Below are positions 63,817 to 64,000 of a stretch of DNA of 64,000 nt, piece by piece. Location of the stretch: NCBI RefSeq assembly GCF_003260095.1, contig NZ_PTPX01000017.1, forward strand, positions 1-64,000, written 5' to 3'. The notes beneath the pieces were generated by a model that was given only the letters and a program-made list of their open reading frames with translations, searched no databases and had not been told where the DNA came from. Within the stretch, counting starts at the first letter, position 1. Each line of letters starts with the position of its first letter. The DNA comes from Glaesserella australis. GTDB taxonomy: Bacteria; Pseudomonadota; Gammaproteobacteria; Enterobacterales; Pasteurellaceae. Position numbers and translations under genes: made by a program.

Positions 63817-63844
63817 AAGATTGTGGAATTAGAAAATGATAATA

Positions 63845-63877
63845 CCGTCTGAATTTGGGTTCAGACGGCATTTTTTA
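63845..63877 (+). terminator. Hairpin terminator made of Neisseria-type uptake sequences
   Basis: CCGTCTGAA (63845-63853) pairs with TTCAGACGG (63860-63868) around a TTTGGG loop, then CATTTTTTA. The right arm, read on the minus strand, is ATGCCGTCTGAA (63871-63860), the exact 12-mer Neisseria DNA uptake sequence. The left arm holds nine of its ten core bases. It lies between the decayed gene and the convergent gene at the window edge. Confidence 0.85.
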
Positions 63878-64000
63878 TTTATCCCGTTCTATTTTCAAGT
63901 CGTGTAAAGCCACTTCTTGACCGCTGACATCGTCCACAACGGTCAAGCGAATGGGATTGCCTGTGTGTTGATTGACAAAGCGTAACGGCACATTTTCCCA
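63875..64000 (-). CDS. 3' end of a gene cut by the window edge
   Basis: The last 41 codons of a minus-strand gene are visible. They read ...NVPLRFVNQHTGNPIRLTVV, then DDVSGQEVALHDLKIERDK and a stop. I do not recognise the family. The codon use and lack of stops are convincing for coding sequence. The gene continues beyond 64000. Its 3' end abuts the Neisseria-type uptake hairpin, so it may have arrived with it. Confidence 0.6.
   Translation of the reverse strand, partial: WENVPLRFVNQHTGNPIRLTVVDDVSGQEVALHDLKIERDK

Overview
The window reads as chromosome of a gamma-proteobacterium of the family Pasteurellaceae. The copies of the 9-mer ACAAGCGGT (or its complement ACCGCTTGT) scattered through and between genes are the Actinobacillus/Mannheimia-type DNA uptake signal. 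The base composition is AT-rich, and gene content and protein similarity fit Mannheimia, Actinobacillus or Bibersteinia. Three tandem MetQ-type lipoproteins (15037-17662) match the plpA-plpB-plpC locus described in Mannheimia haemolytica, so a Mannheimia-like host is my best guess. Nearly all of the window is ordinary, densely packed core genome. I see no prophage, insertion sequence, CRISPR array, rRNA or tRNA.

Layout. 0-5 kb: an ABC importer missing its binding protein, a small SemiSWEET/YgjV-like membrane protein, serS, smpB and a DUF2057 protein. 5-9.8 kb: corC-lnt, rpoE-rseA behind a sigma-E-like promoter, and a CYTH protein. 9.9-13 kb: a secreted protein of unknown function, a UPF0181 (YoaH) small protein, truC-yqcC and trpCF. 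13-18.4 kb: metN-metI-metQ-metQ-metQ behind a MetJ-boxed promoter, then kdkA. 18.5-24.2 kb: folE, truA, raiA, a DUF4298 gene coupled to lpxL, rdgB, ybjQ, ycgN and ydfG. 24.4-26.4 kb: trpBA behind a TrpR-like operator. 26.5-32.8 kb: an unusual LuxR-HTH/periplasmic-binding-protein fusion regulator beside a torE-torY-torZ-torD S-/N-oxide respiration operon with an FNR-like box. 33-37.8 kb: a purine permease with a PurR box, metC, ogt, and fadL with a FadR-like site. 38-45.7 kb: the isc iron-sulfur operon, split between hscB and hscA by a GT8 glycosyltransferase and a DUF2625 gene. 45.8-53.8 kb: cpdB with a CRP site, cca, rdgC, proC, an HcaT-like MFS protein, a GT2 glycosyltransferase and a DedA protein. 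53.8-63.5 kb: a run of regulators, redox enzymes, a LysE exporter and a tannase-like esterase. The right end holds a decayed gene and the 3' end of one more gene.

Two DNA-uptake dialects stand out. The 54.3-61.2 kb block carries seven copies of the Haemophilus-type uptake core AAGTGCGGT, which I do not find elsewhere in the window. A hairpin at 63845-63869 contains an exact 12-mer Neisseria uptake sequence. Both suggest that this end of the window was imported from other respiratory bacteria.

Regulatory sites could be read by eye for many operons: sigma-E, MetJ, TrpR, FNR, PurR (two), FadR, IscR and CRP, plus an inverted repeat beside an Lrp-type gene. Several families of short palindromic repeats lie between genes. 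One family begins with GTAGGG and shows compensatory changes between copies. All calls come from reading the sequence and from knowledge of protein families; no database search was run.
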